From Caldilineaceae bacterium (GTDB lineage: Bacteria > Chloroflexota > Anaerolineae > Caldilineales > Caldilineaceae), in the NCBI GenBank assembly GCA_022823185.1, contig JAJDXQ010000016.1, forward strand, positions 124,001 to 188,000: a stretch of DNA of 64,000 nt, in the 5' to 3' direction. This document shows positions 35,757 through 43,183 of the stretch, piece after piece (position 1 is the first letter of the stretch; each line of letters starts with the position of its first letter). Under the pieces are notes generated by a model. The model saw nothing but the letters and a program-made list of their open reading frames with translations, had not been told where the DNA came from and did no database searches. A program made the translations under genes and the position numbers.

Positions 35757-38471
35757 TCATTCGCAGGTTATATCCACGCTTTTCACGCGCGGGGAGCCGC
35801 ACCCGTTTTTGGCGCCGAGGGCCAACCTGTATTGGACCCAACGGCCGGTTGCTTCTGTCGCCAGAGACGCCTGCGGCTCTTCAAACCATTCGGGGCCGCC
35901 GTTGGGGCCCTGCCACCTTTCCTCTTCCAATTCAGCTTTCGAACTGCCGAAGCGCAGCTGGGCTTTGACCCAGGTGCGGGGCGGCGTTTCGGCCTGCCAA
36001 ACGATCCCGGTTACACGGGCGCCCGGGGGGAGTTCATGCGGGGCCGACACGTAGAACTCCTCTTCGCCGCGGTCCGCGATGCTGTGCGGGCTGATGGCAG
36101 TCATCCCGTGCGGGCCGGAGGTGGGCAGTTGGGTTACGCGCTCGGGGCTGAAGCCTTGGGGGCCGTTCCACCAGACCGTGGAATGGCCGATGTGGTCGCC
36201 TTCCACCTTGTGGTTGGCGACGGCCAGGTCGATCCAGCCATTGTCGTTGAAGTCGGCGGCGACGCAACCGGAGGCGGAGTGGGTGAAGAGGCGGATGCGG
36301 TCTGCGGCGGCGAAGCCGCGCCCGGCGCGGTTCCAGTAGAGGAAGGAGTCGATGTCCCGTTCGCGGCCGTTGTGGTAAGAGCAGATGAAGAGGTCGAGCA
36401 TGCCGTCGTTGTTGAAGTCGGCGACGGCCATGGCGTTGACGGCGCTGGCAGGCAGGAGCGTGCGCCGGTCCTCGCACAGGCCGCTGGGGCCGTTCCAGTA
36501 GATGTAGACGAATGAGTCGTGGGGTCCCTCCTGGGAGGTGATGTGGCCGCCGATGATGACGTCCAGGTAGCCGTTGCCGTTCAGGTCGGCGGCGCGAGCG
36601 CAGGCGCCGCGCAGGACGGAGAGGGGCTGGCAACGGTCCATGCTGAAGCCTTGCGGCCCGCCCCAGAGGATGAAGCTGCGGTCGTAGGCGATCTGAGGCA
36701 CGACCAGGTCCAGCCAGCCGTTGTTGTTGAGGTCGGCAAGGTAGATCCAGCGGGGTTCGTCGTAGAGCTTGCCATCGTGTTCGAGGCGGATGCGACGGGG
36801 ATTGGCGGTGTCGAAGCAGAGACCGGTGTCGGGGTCTGCAGGGACGCCGTGGAAGATGAGGAGCTCGGGGTTGTGGAAGCCGCAGAAGATCAGGTCGAGG
36901 CAGCCGTTGCGGTTGATGTCGGCGGCGCAGACGCCGTGGGCCCTGTTTGTGGGCAGGGTCCAGGTTGGTTGGCTGGCGAAGCCTTGCGGGCCGTTGCGCA
37001 GCAGGTAGGAGCCGGGATCGCGGTCGATTGAGTTTTCCGAGGCGTTGGCGAGGACGATGTCGACGAAGCCATCGTCGTTGAAGTCGCAGCAAATGGCTTC
37101 GACGGTGCCCCAGCCGGGCAGGTCCTGGCGGCGATGGGGGGAGAAGCCGTCGGGCCCGCCGAAGTAGATTGCGGGACTGATGTTGCCGAGGCGGTTTCGG
37201 CCGAAGTGGTTGACGAAGATCACTTGGGGGCGGTCATCGGGACGGGGGCGGGCGAGCAGGACGCGGCGGGCATCTTGGCAAGGCAGGTGGACCGGCTGGG
37301 GGTCGATGCCTGTGGGCGCGCTGCGGTAGATGAGCGAGTCGGCGCTGTAGGAGTCTGCGGTGAAGCTCTGGCAGAGGATGATGTCGGCGAGGCCGTCTCC
37401 TGTCAGGTCGACGACGGCGACATCGCAGGCGCGATGGCTGTCGAGGGGCGCCCGGCGGGTTTCGTCAAATCCTTCAGGGCCGCCCCAGTAGATCCAGGAG
37501 CGTTCTTTCCCCTCAAAGGGCTCGCGGCAGGCCAGCGCGAGATCGTCGTAGCCATTGCCGTTTACATCGCCGACTGCGACCGCCATGGCGTGGAGGCAGT
37601 AGAGTTCTTTGGGCGGGCCGAGCCGCCGGTCGGCGCCGACCGGCACGAGCGAGACGCTACGCGTGCGGGGCAGGAACAGATAGGGCGTGTTGTCCAGCTG
37701 GACGACGCCGGCCAGCGGGCGGGCTTCCTCGTCGTGCTCCGCGTACTGGTGGACGGGAGCGGGTGCGCCGGTCTGTGGTTCGGCCGGCTCGTTGCAGAGG
37801 GTCACTCGTTCCGCGGTGATGCCGTTTGCGCCACCCCAGAAGATTGAGAGTTTCCCCTCCTGTGTACGTACGACCAGGTCGGCGAAGCCGTCGCCGTCGA
37901 GGTCGGCGGCTGCCAGCTGGTCGGCCAGGATGTCCAGGTCGATGAACCTTTGCGGCTCGAATCCCAGTTCGGTCTGGTAGAAGATTCGCAGCGCGTTTTG
38001 GCTGACGAAGGCCAGGTCGGGACGGCCGTCGCCGTCAAAGTCGCCGGCCGCCACTGACTCACATTCGGGGACGGGAAGCTGCTGCTGGCTCCTCTCGCTG
38101 AGCCCGTCGGGGCCGCCGTAGTAGATGATCGCGTTGAGGTCGGGACGGACGCCGTTGTGCCTCATGCCCAGAATCAGGTCGTCATAGCCGTCGCGGTTGA
38201 GATCGGCGATCGTGCCTGTCCACGCGCCTTCAGCGGGGAGCTCTGTGCGGGCGGCTTCGCCCAGCGGGTCTTCGTAGAGGTAGGTTGGCGGACGTTCGTG
38301 GTGGTTCTGGCTGTTGCAGAAGAGGAGGTCGAGGTAGCCGTTGCCATTGAGGTCGCGCTGGTGGATACGTTGGAGAATGCCGGCGCGGGAGACATACAGG
38401 TTTTGGCCTGCGTTGCCGAATTGACCTTGGCGAAAGTCTTCGAAGCCGCGAGTGGACCAAGTGTAAGTCAT
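35757..38471 (-). CDS. FG-GAP/VCBS repeat beta-propeller protein, 12 repeats
   Basis: 904 residues made almost entirely of repeats of about 60-75 residues. Each has a calcium-binding loop of the form D-x-N/D-x-D/N-G-x-x-D (for example DLNGNGYLDLLF, DFDGDGRPDLAF, DLTGDGLADIIL, DFNNDGMLDLFI); I count 12. Most are followed by a WGGPxGF-like strand (IYWGGPEGF, IYFGGPDGF, ILWGGPQGF). This indicates one or two beta-propellers of the integrin-alpha type. Unlike most such proteins it starts MTYTWSTRGFEDF with no signal peptide or membrane helix. The C-terminal 100 residues are repeat-free. Its promoter sits so close to the ATG that the message is nearly leaderless. Function unknown. Confidence 0.85.
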   Translation of the reverse strand: MTYTWSTRGFEDFRQGQFGNAGQNLYVSRAGILQRIHQRDLNGNGYLDLLFCNSQNHHERPPTYLYEDPLGEAARTELPAEGAWTGTIADLNRDGYDDLILGMRHNGVRPDLNAIIYYGGPDGLSERSQQQLPVPECESVAAGDFDGDGRPDLAFVSQNALRIFYQTELGFEPQRFIDLDILADQLAAADLDGDGFADLVVRTQEGKLSIFWGGANGITAERVTLCNEPAEPQTGAPAPVHQYAEHDEEARPLAGVVQLDNTPYLFLPRTRSVSLVPVGADRRLGPPKELYCLHAMAVAVGDVNGNGYDDLALACREPFEGKERSWIYWGGPEGFDETRRAPLDSHRACDVAVVDLTGDGLADIILCQSFTADSYSADSLIYRSAPTGIDPQPVHLPCQDARRVLLARPRPDDRPQVIFVNHFGRNRLGNISPAIYFGGPDGFSPHRRQDLPGWGTVEAICCDFNDDGFVDIVLANASENSIDRDPGSYLLRNGPQGFASQPTWTLPTNRAHGVCAADINRNGCLDLIFCGFHNPELLIFHGVPADPDTGLCFDTANPRRIRLEHDGKLYDEPRWIYLADLNNNGWLDLVVPQIAYDRSFILWGGPQGFSMDRCQPLSVLRGACARAADLNGNGYLDVIIGGHITSQEGPHDSFVYIYWNGPSGLCEDRRTLLPASAVNAMAVADFNNDGMLDLFICSYHNGRERDIDSFLYWNRAGRGFAAADRIRLFTHSASGCVAADFNDNGWIDLAVANHKVEGDHIGHSTVWWNGPQGFSPERVTQLPTSGPHGMTAISPHSIADRGEEEFYVSAPHELPPGARVTGIVWQAETPPRTWVKAQLRFGSSKAELEEERWQGPNGGPEWFEEPQASLATEATGRWVQYRLALGAKNGCGSPRVKSVDITCE

Positions 38472-38479
38472 AGAGTGAG

Positions 38480-38508
38480 ACTGTAAACGGAAAGATGGGG
38501 GTTGTCAA
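38480..38508 (-). promoter_or_regulatory. Promoter of the FG-GAP protein gene, near-leaderless
   Basis: On the minus strand a perfect TTGACA (38503-38508) and TACAGT (38480-38485) are 17 bases apart. Only 8 bases separate the -10 from the ATG at 38471, so the transcript would begin at or within a few bases of the start codon. Confidence 0.65.
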
Positions 38509-38706
38509 TGCGACGGATGGGGATTAGTCTGGACAGGGATTTGGGGGGATGAAAGGGATTAGGGGGATGGGTTTTGATGGGGGACAGGGCGGGGGGAGGG
38601 TTGAGCATTTGGAGGGGTTTGGTCTTAGAAGAAGGTTAGGTTCTTGCTTTGATTGCTATACGAAGAAGGAATCGCCCGCTAGGGGCGGGACCGCAGTGGT
38701 CAAAGG

Positions 38707-38742
38707 GTGGCGGGGCGGGGAGGCGGGGCGGGGAGGCGCCAC
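38707..38742 (+). other. G-quadruplex candidate flanked by inverted repeat
   Basis: Four GGGG tracts (38712-38715, 38717-38720, 38725-38728, 38730-38733) with 1- to 4-base loops, bracketed by GTGGCG and CGCCAC. The layout can form either a quadruplex or a hairpin. Confidence 0.5.
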
Positions 38743-38967
38743 ATGGCAATTGCATCAAATTTGGGTCAACGGTAACGAGCTGGTTGGAAAACTGACTATC
38801 TGCTGAGGGTTCTCTCCCAAAAAGATGCGTATGCCCTCGGGTGCGCCGTGAGGCGGGCGCGCGGGGGAAATTTGGGGGCTTTTCAGGTTGCTGCAGGAGG
38901 AGAATATTGGATCCTGCAGGCTATTTCTTTTGAGAGCATTGGGGCTGGACTGGGTTTTGCGGCGGCA

Positions 38968-38997
38968 TTGACGTTGTGTCTGTATGCGGGAGATAAT
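38968..38997 (+). promoter_or_regulatory. Promoter of the peptide deformylase-like gene
   Basis: TTGACG (38968-38973) and GATAAT (38992-38997) with 18 bases between. Start point near 39004, about 80 nt before the ATG at 39086. Confidence 0.55.
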
Positions 38998-39085
38998 GGG
39001 TGGACCGAGATAAGGACAGAAGGCAGCTGTGAGGGCTGGCCGGGGTGCGCTGGGTCCGCGGCGGGCATTTTGGGAGGGGAGAGGC

Positions 39086-39586
39086 ATGGCGGTTCGTGAT
39101 GTACTCTTGCTGGGGGATCCGAGGTTGTACGAGGTGTGCGAGCCGGTGCGGCGGGATGAGGTTGCGGGCCTGGGTCCGGCGATCCGGGACCTGCATGACA
39201 CGTTGCTTGATTTTCGCAGCAGGTATGGTGCCGGGCGTGCGATCGCCGCTCCTCAGATTGGCGTGATGAAGCGCATTGTCTACATGCATGTGGGCGAGCC
39301 CGCGGTCTTCTTCAATCCGGTCATCGATCAGTTGAGCAGGGAGACGATCACGCTGTGGGATGACTGCATGTGCTTTCCTGATCTGGTGGTGCGGGTGAGA
39401 AGGCACAGGCGCTGCCGGGTCAGCTATTGGGACCGGGCGTGGCAGGAGCAGACAATGGCTCTCGAAGATGGTCTGTCGGAGCTTCTGCAGCATGAGTGTG
39501 ATCATCTGGACGGCGTGCTGGCGGTATCAAGGGCGATCGATGGGAGGTCGTTTGCATTGCGGGAGCAGCGGACGTTGTTGGATTAA
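39086..39586 (+). CDS. Peptide deformylase with altered motif 2
   Basis: 166 residues from the ATG at 39086, preceded by GGGAGGGGAGAGG. Deformylase removes the N-formyl group from nascent proteins. Motif 1 is GAGRAIAAPQIG (48-59), motif 3 is QHECDHLDG (zinc ligands H136 and H140, catalytic E137). Motif 2, normally EGCLS with the third zinc ligand, reads DDCMC (92-96), so C94 remains but its neighbours have changed. It may be an active but divergent paralogue, perhaps acting on another formylated substrate. No methionyl-tRNA formyltransferase gene is beside it, which also suggests it is not the housekeeping copy. Confidence 0.82.
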   Translation: MAVRDVLLLGDPRLYEVCEPVRRDEVAGLGPAIRDLHDTLLDFRSRYGAGRAIAAPQIGVMKRIVYMHVGEPAVFFNPVIDQLSRETITLWDDCMCFPDLVVRVRRHRRCRVSYWDRAWQEQTMALEDGLSELLQHECDHLDGVLAVSRAIDGRSFALREQRTLLD

Positions 39587-39787
39587 GCGGCGGGGGAACG
39601 ATTGGGCGGTTAGTCGTGCGATCGTTTGGAGGCCTTTAGTTGGGGGGCGCGGGGTTGGTGGCTAGGCCACCCGTTCCCTGCATGCCCCGCCCAGTTGGGA
39701 GGGAGGCGAGGCGGCGGGTGGAGATAGGGACGCAGCGGGAAGGGCAGAGTTCTACTGGCAGTCAGATCACAGGGGGAGGAGGCGGAT

Positions 39788-40513
39788 ATGTCTGAGGGGG
39801 CGTCGTTGAAGGAGCGGATTCGCAGGGGGGATATCGTGATTGGGGTGTCTGCCCCGGTGAACGCGAGCAGAGGGCAGCTGGAGGAGATTCTGGGGAAGGA
39901 CAGCTACGACTTTCTGGCGGTGGACAGCCAGCATTCACCCTATAATGAGGAGAGGTTGGTCGCGTTTTGCGGGCTGGCCGCAGAGCTGGGCGTGCCGGTC
40001 CAGTTTCGAATCAAGCACACGCGGCATGCCTACCTGATCGGAAACATACTGGACTTAGGGCCGCTGGGAATCGAAGTGCCGATTGTCGAGGATGAGGCGA
40101 CGGTGGATGAGGCGATCGACGCGTTCTATTATCCGCAGAAGGGCAAGCGGAGCTGGGGCGGGACGGCGCGCTATGGCATCGAGGGGCGCGAGGAACGCCT
40201 GGTGTACGCCGATTGGTGGAACCATACTGGCGTTCTCTGCATCCAGATGGAGACGGTGCGCGCGGTGACAAATGTTCGGCGGCTGGCCAAGCCGGGCGTT
40301 GACTGTTTGACCTGGGGGCCCGCCGACTTGACCTTCGACCTGGAGGCGCACCCGGAGCATCCGTTCAGGAGCGTAGACGACTGTGTGCGCCATGCGCTGC
40401 GGCAGCTGGAGGGGATGGAGGCGAAGATCAGCTTCAGGAGTTATTCGCCGGAAAACCGCAGCAAGTACATCGATATGGGCGTCACAGTGTTGATGGAGAG
40501 CCCGATCGCGTAG
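39788..40513 (+). CDS. HpcH/HpaI-family aldolase/citrate lyase-like protein
   Basis: 241 residues, near the usual 250. It is a class II pyruvate aldolase of the HpcH/HpaI fold, cleaving 4-hydroxy-2-keto acids into pyruvate and an aldehyde. VDSQHSPY replaces the DMEH-type base motif, GIEVPIVED and IQMETV carry the two metal-binding acidic residues, and WGPADLTFDL matches the GxxDLxxDLG helix. GGAGGAGGC lies before the ATG. The pocket residues differ enough from HpaI that the aldehyde cannot be named. The neighbouring oxygenase and NHL gene may be in the same catabolic unit. Confidence 0.87.
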   Translation: MSEGASLKERIRRGDIVIGVSAPVNASRGQLEEILGKDSYDFLAVDSQHSPYNEERLVAFCGLAAELGVPVQFRIKHTRHAYLIGNILDLGPLGIEVPIVEDEATVDEAIDAFYYPQKGKRSWGGTARYGIEGREERLVYADWWNHTGVLCIQMETVRAVTNVRRLAKPGVDCLTWGPADLTFDLEAHPEHPFRSVDDCVRHALRQLEGMEAKISFRSYSPENRSKYIDMGVTVLMESPIA

Positions 40514-40587
40514 CCGGGCGGTACGGTCGCGCAGGCGGCAACGGGCTGGGAAACGGAACAGGCCGCATAGGCGGCAGAGGAGGGGGG

Positions 40588-41441
40588 ATGGCAGCGCAAC
40601 AGGGGGGATTCAGTTTCAAGGCAGTGGAGGGCTGGGGCGCGGGTCCGGCTGGGCGTGCGTTCGGCGGGGTGACACCGGCGGTGGCGACGGATTCGAGAGA
40701 CCGCGTTTACATTGCGCGGCGCGAGCCGGCGGCGATCCTCGTCTATGGCCGCGAGGGCGACTTCCTGGACTCTTGGGGCAAGGATTTGCTGCAGAACCCG
40801 CACAGCGTCTGGTTCAACGAGAAGGATGAGCTGTACGTGTGCGATGTGGACGACCACACGGTGCGCAAGTTTGACACGGAGGGGCGGACGCTGCAGACGC
40901 TGGGCACGGCGGGGCGGGCGGGCCCGGCGAGCCCTTCAACCAGCCGACGTGGGCGGTGGAGGCGCCGTGGGGCGAAATCTATGTTTCCGACGGATACGGC
41001 CAGTTTCGCGTGCATCGTTTCACGGCGGAAGGATCGCTTCTGCATTCGTGGGGCGAGGAGGGCACGGGGCCGGGCCAGTTTGGGCTGCCGCACTGTCTGC
41101 GCGTGGACAGCCGCGGCCGGGTCCTGGTGCTGGACCGGTCGAACAGACGCCTGCAGATCTTCGATGCGGAGGGCGTGTACATGGGCGAGTGGCCGGACTT
41201 GGACGGGCCGAATGACCTGTACATTGACGAGGAGGACAACGTCTATATTGCAGAGGGCAATTTTCGCATCAGCGTGTTTGACCTGGATGGCAGGCTGCTG
41301 GCACGATGGGGGGAGCCTGGCGAAGGCGCGGGGCAGTTTGCCGATCATCCGCATGGGCTGTGGCTGGATTCCAGGGGGGACCTTTACGTAGCGGAGGTGG
41401 CGACACTCCACAACCGGCTGCAGAAGTTCAGGCGCGAATGA
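40588..41441 (+). pseudogene. NHL-repeat beta-propeller protein, frameshifted
   Basis: Two overlapping frames together encode one NHL-repeat protein of about 284 residues. The first frame (from the ATG at 40588) is good through TVRKFDTEGRTLQTLGTAGRAG, and the second resumes with PGEPFNQPTWAVEAPWGEIY and runs to the TGA at 41441. One base is missing (or two gained) in the G/C run near 40912-40926. Repeats such as DELYVCDVDDHTVRKF, GEIYVSDGYGQFRVHRF and DNVYIAEGNFRISVF are about 45 residues apart. With the shift repaired it is intact, so an assembly error is as likely as a real mutation. No signal peptide. Confidence 0.8.
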
Positions 41442-41456
41442 GGCAGGGGGCAAATC

Positions 41457-42227
41457 ATGCTTTGCGACCAACAGATCAGACATTATGAGACGTTTGGATT
41501 TATCTGTTTGCGGCGGCTCTTTGCGCCCGAGGAGATAGCCGAGATTCGAGGCGCGGCAGATCGCCTGTGGCGGGCGGCGCGCGGGGGCGGTCCTGACATG
41601 GGGGCGTACCAGCATGTTGCGCCATTTATAGAGTCGAGCCGGGAACTTTCCCGACTGGCGGAGGATGATCGGATCTATGCGCCGGCAGAGCAGTTGTTGG
41701 GGGCGGGATTCGTGTGGGCCGGCTCGGAAGGCAACAAGGGCAGCTTCAACGATACGCAGAGCCACGAGTGGCATTGCGACCGGCCGGGTGAGGAGGAGCC
41801 GAACTATGCGCGCCTGAAGGTGATGCTGTATTTGACGGCGACGACGAAGGAGACGGGCGCGCTGCGGGTGATGGCCGGTTCGCACCGCGCGCCGATGTAT
41901 GATCAGCTGGACAGGCTGAACCATATTCAGTCTCGCCCGGATGTGAAGCCGTTCGGCGCGGCCGGGCCTGATTTGCCCGGCTGGGCGGTGGAGGTAGAGC
42001 CGGGAGACGGCGTTTTTTTCAACCAGTATTTGTATCATGCCGTATTTGGCAAGCAGGTGGATCGGCGTTACATTGCGCTGAAGTTTGCGGCAAGGCCAAC
42101 CTCAACAGGTCATATGCAGGCGCTCAGGAAGCACGGAGCCTTCTCGTTTCACAGGTCCTTTGTGGAGCGCGAGAGGCCGCGCATCCGGCAGATGACAGCG
42201 GCGTTGCCGGCTGAAGAGTGGCCATGA
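41457..42227 (+). CDS. Phytanoyl-CoA dioxygenase (PhyH) family oxygenase
   Basis: 256 residues. The iron ligands are H and D in HEWHCDRPG and the distal histidine in YLYHAVFGKQVDRR, with the 2-oxoglutarate arginine soon after. LYLTATTKETGALRVMAGSH is the PhyH strand pattern. It is only distantly similar to the PhyH protein at 25895. GGCAGGGGGC precedes the ATG, and the gene starts 15 bases after the NHL gene, so the aldolase, NHL and PhyH genes may be one transcript. Substrate unknown. Confidence 0.9.
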   Translation: MLCDQQIRHYETFGFICLRRLFAPEEIAEIRGAADRLWRAARGGGPDMGAYQHVAPFIESSRELSRLAEDDRIYAPAEQLLGAGFVWAGSEGNKGSFNDTQSHEWHCDRPGEEEPNYARLKVMLYLTATTKETGALRVMAGSHRAPMYDQLDRLNHIQSRPDVKPFGAAGPDLPGWAVEVEPGDGVFFNQYLYHAVFGKQVDRRYIALKFAARPTSTGHMQALRKHGAFSFHRSFVERERPRIRQMTAALPAEEWP

Positions 42228-42288
42228 GCGGGAAGGGTCGGGGAGGCGCCGGCAGCTATCGGTTTGCGGGAGAAGGGAAGAGGCGGAC

Positions 42289-42304
42289 GGCGTGCGCGCA
42301 CGCC
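42289..42304 (+). promoter_or_regulatory. GC hairpin between the PhyH and epimerase genes
   Basis: GGCGTGCGCGCACGCC is a perfect 16-base palindrome, extended by GGCG before and GCC after and followed by TTT. It could be a weak terminator for the upstream genes or an intercistronic stem; the T-run is too short for a confident call. Confidence 0.4.
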
Positions 42305-42326
42305 GCCTTTCACGAGGGACATACGT

Positions 42327-43007
42327 ATGAGGATTCTGATTACGGGAGCAGCGGGCGCGGTGGGCAGGGTGTTGGCGGCGGGGTTGAAGGACTGCTACCA
42401 GCTGCGCGGATTTGACCGCGAGCCGCAGCCTGAGCTTGAGGACGGCATTGTGGGGGAGTTGACTGACTTTGCGGCCGTTGCCAGAGCGACGGAGGGAATG
42501 GAGGCGGTCGTTCACCTGGCTGGGAACCCGCAGGGATCGGCGCCGTGGGAGGAGATTCTGAACAGCAATATCATCGGGACGTACAATCTCTTCGAGGCGG
42601 CGCGTCTGAGCGGTGTGCGACGCGTGGTTTTCGCGAGCCGGGCGGGCCTGCTGGCGCCTTATCCCGAATCGGTTACGCGTACGGTCGATATGCTGCCCAG
42701 GCCGGAGAGCTACTATTCGATCAGCAAGGTATTCGGCGAGAATCTGGGTTACATGTATGCCAGCAAGTATGGGATGGAGTGCATATCGGTGCGGATTGGC
42801 AACGTGCGCGCCGACCGGCCCGAGGCGGAGCATCCGCATCACCTCAGCCACACCGACATCGTGCGAGTTTTTGAGCGGGCGGTCGTTCATCCCGGGGTAG
42901 GGTATGAGGTGGTGTTCGGCGTATCCGGAGGCGACTGGCCTTTGTATGATCTGGAGCATGGGCGCAGGGCAATTGGATATGAGCCGGAGAAGAAGGCCGG
43001 GGCGTGA
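42327..43007 (+). CDS. NAD-dependent epimerase/dehydratase (extended SDR)
   Basis: 226 residues from the ATG at 42327, preceded by GAGGGAC; an upstream in-frame ATG (42264) would cross the GC hairpin. The NAD loop TGAAGAVG is at the N-terminus (MRILITGAAGAVGR), VVHLAGNP and VFASRAGLLAP follow, and the catalytic Y-x3-K is in YYSISKVFGE. Length and RIGNVRADRPEAEHPH context match uronate dehydrogenase-like and related short extended SDRs. Uronate dehydrogenase oxidises glucuronate or galacturonate to the lactone; I consider this a plausible function but not proven. Confidence 0.85.
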   Translation: MRILITGAAGAVGRVLAAGLKDCYQLRGFDREPQPELEDGIVGELTDFAAVARATEGMEAVVHLAGNPQGSAPWEEILNSNIIGTYNLFEAARLSGVRRVVFASRAGLLAPYPESVTRTVDMLPRPESYYSISKVFGENLGYMYASKYGMECISVRIGNVRADRPEAEHPHHLSHTDIVRVFERAVVHPGVGYEVVFGVSGGDWPLYDLEHGRRAIGYEPEKKAGA

Positions 43008-43083
43008 CGCTAAAGCCGTCCACAAGGGACGGAACTGCTGTGGAGAGTGGGTTGTGGATAGTGGACGGCGGGTCCCTGAAATA

Positions 43084-43092
43084 TGCTATAAT
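43084..43092 (+). promoter_or_regulatory. Extended -10 promoter of the pyruvate dehydrogenase genes
   Basis: TGCTATAAT is a perfect extended -10. The best -35 (TGGACG, 43062-43067) is weak and 19 bases away. Start point near 43099, about 85 nt before the start codon at 43184. Confidence 0.5.
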
Positions 43093-43183
43093 TGCGATTG
43101 GGCAGGCGGGCCGGCCCGCTATGCGGGGTGAGGCCGGCGGAGATGGGCGGAGGCTAACCTGATACGGGGTTGGGAACGGACAC

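Larger units (their letters stand above)
38472..39085. other. G-rich intergenic region with two divergent promoters
   Basis: 614 bases between the FG-GAP gene and the deformylase gene. The plus strand is G-rich from about 38540 to 38740 and holds a G-quadruplex candidate (38707-38742). Promoters lie at each end (38480-38508 minus, 38968-38997 plus). An open frame precedes the deformylase ATG but has no ribosome site. Confidence 0.5.

Noticed and set aside
36034..37092. 352-codon minus-strand frame rich in R, P and L
   Set aside because: Out-of-frame reading of the FG-GAP repeats; composition is an artefact of the repeated codons.
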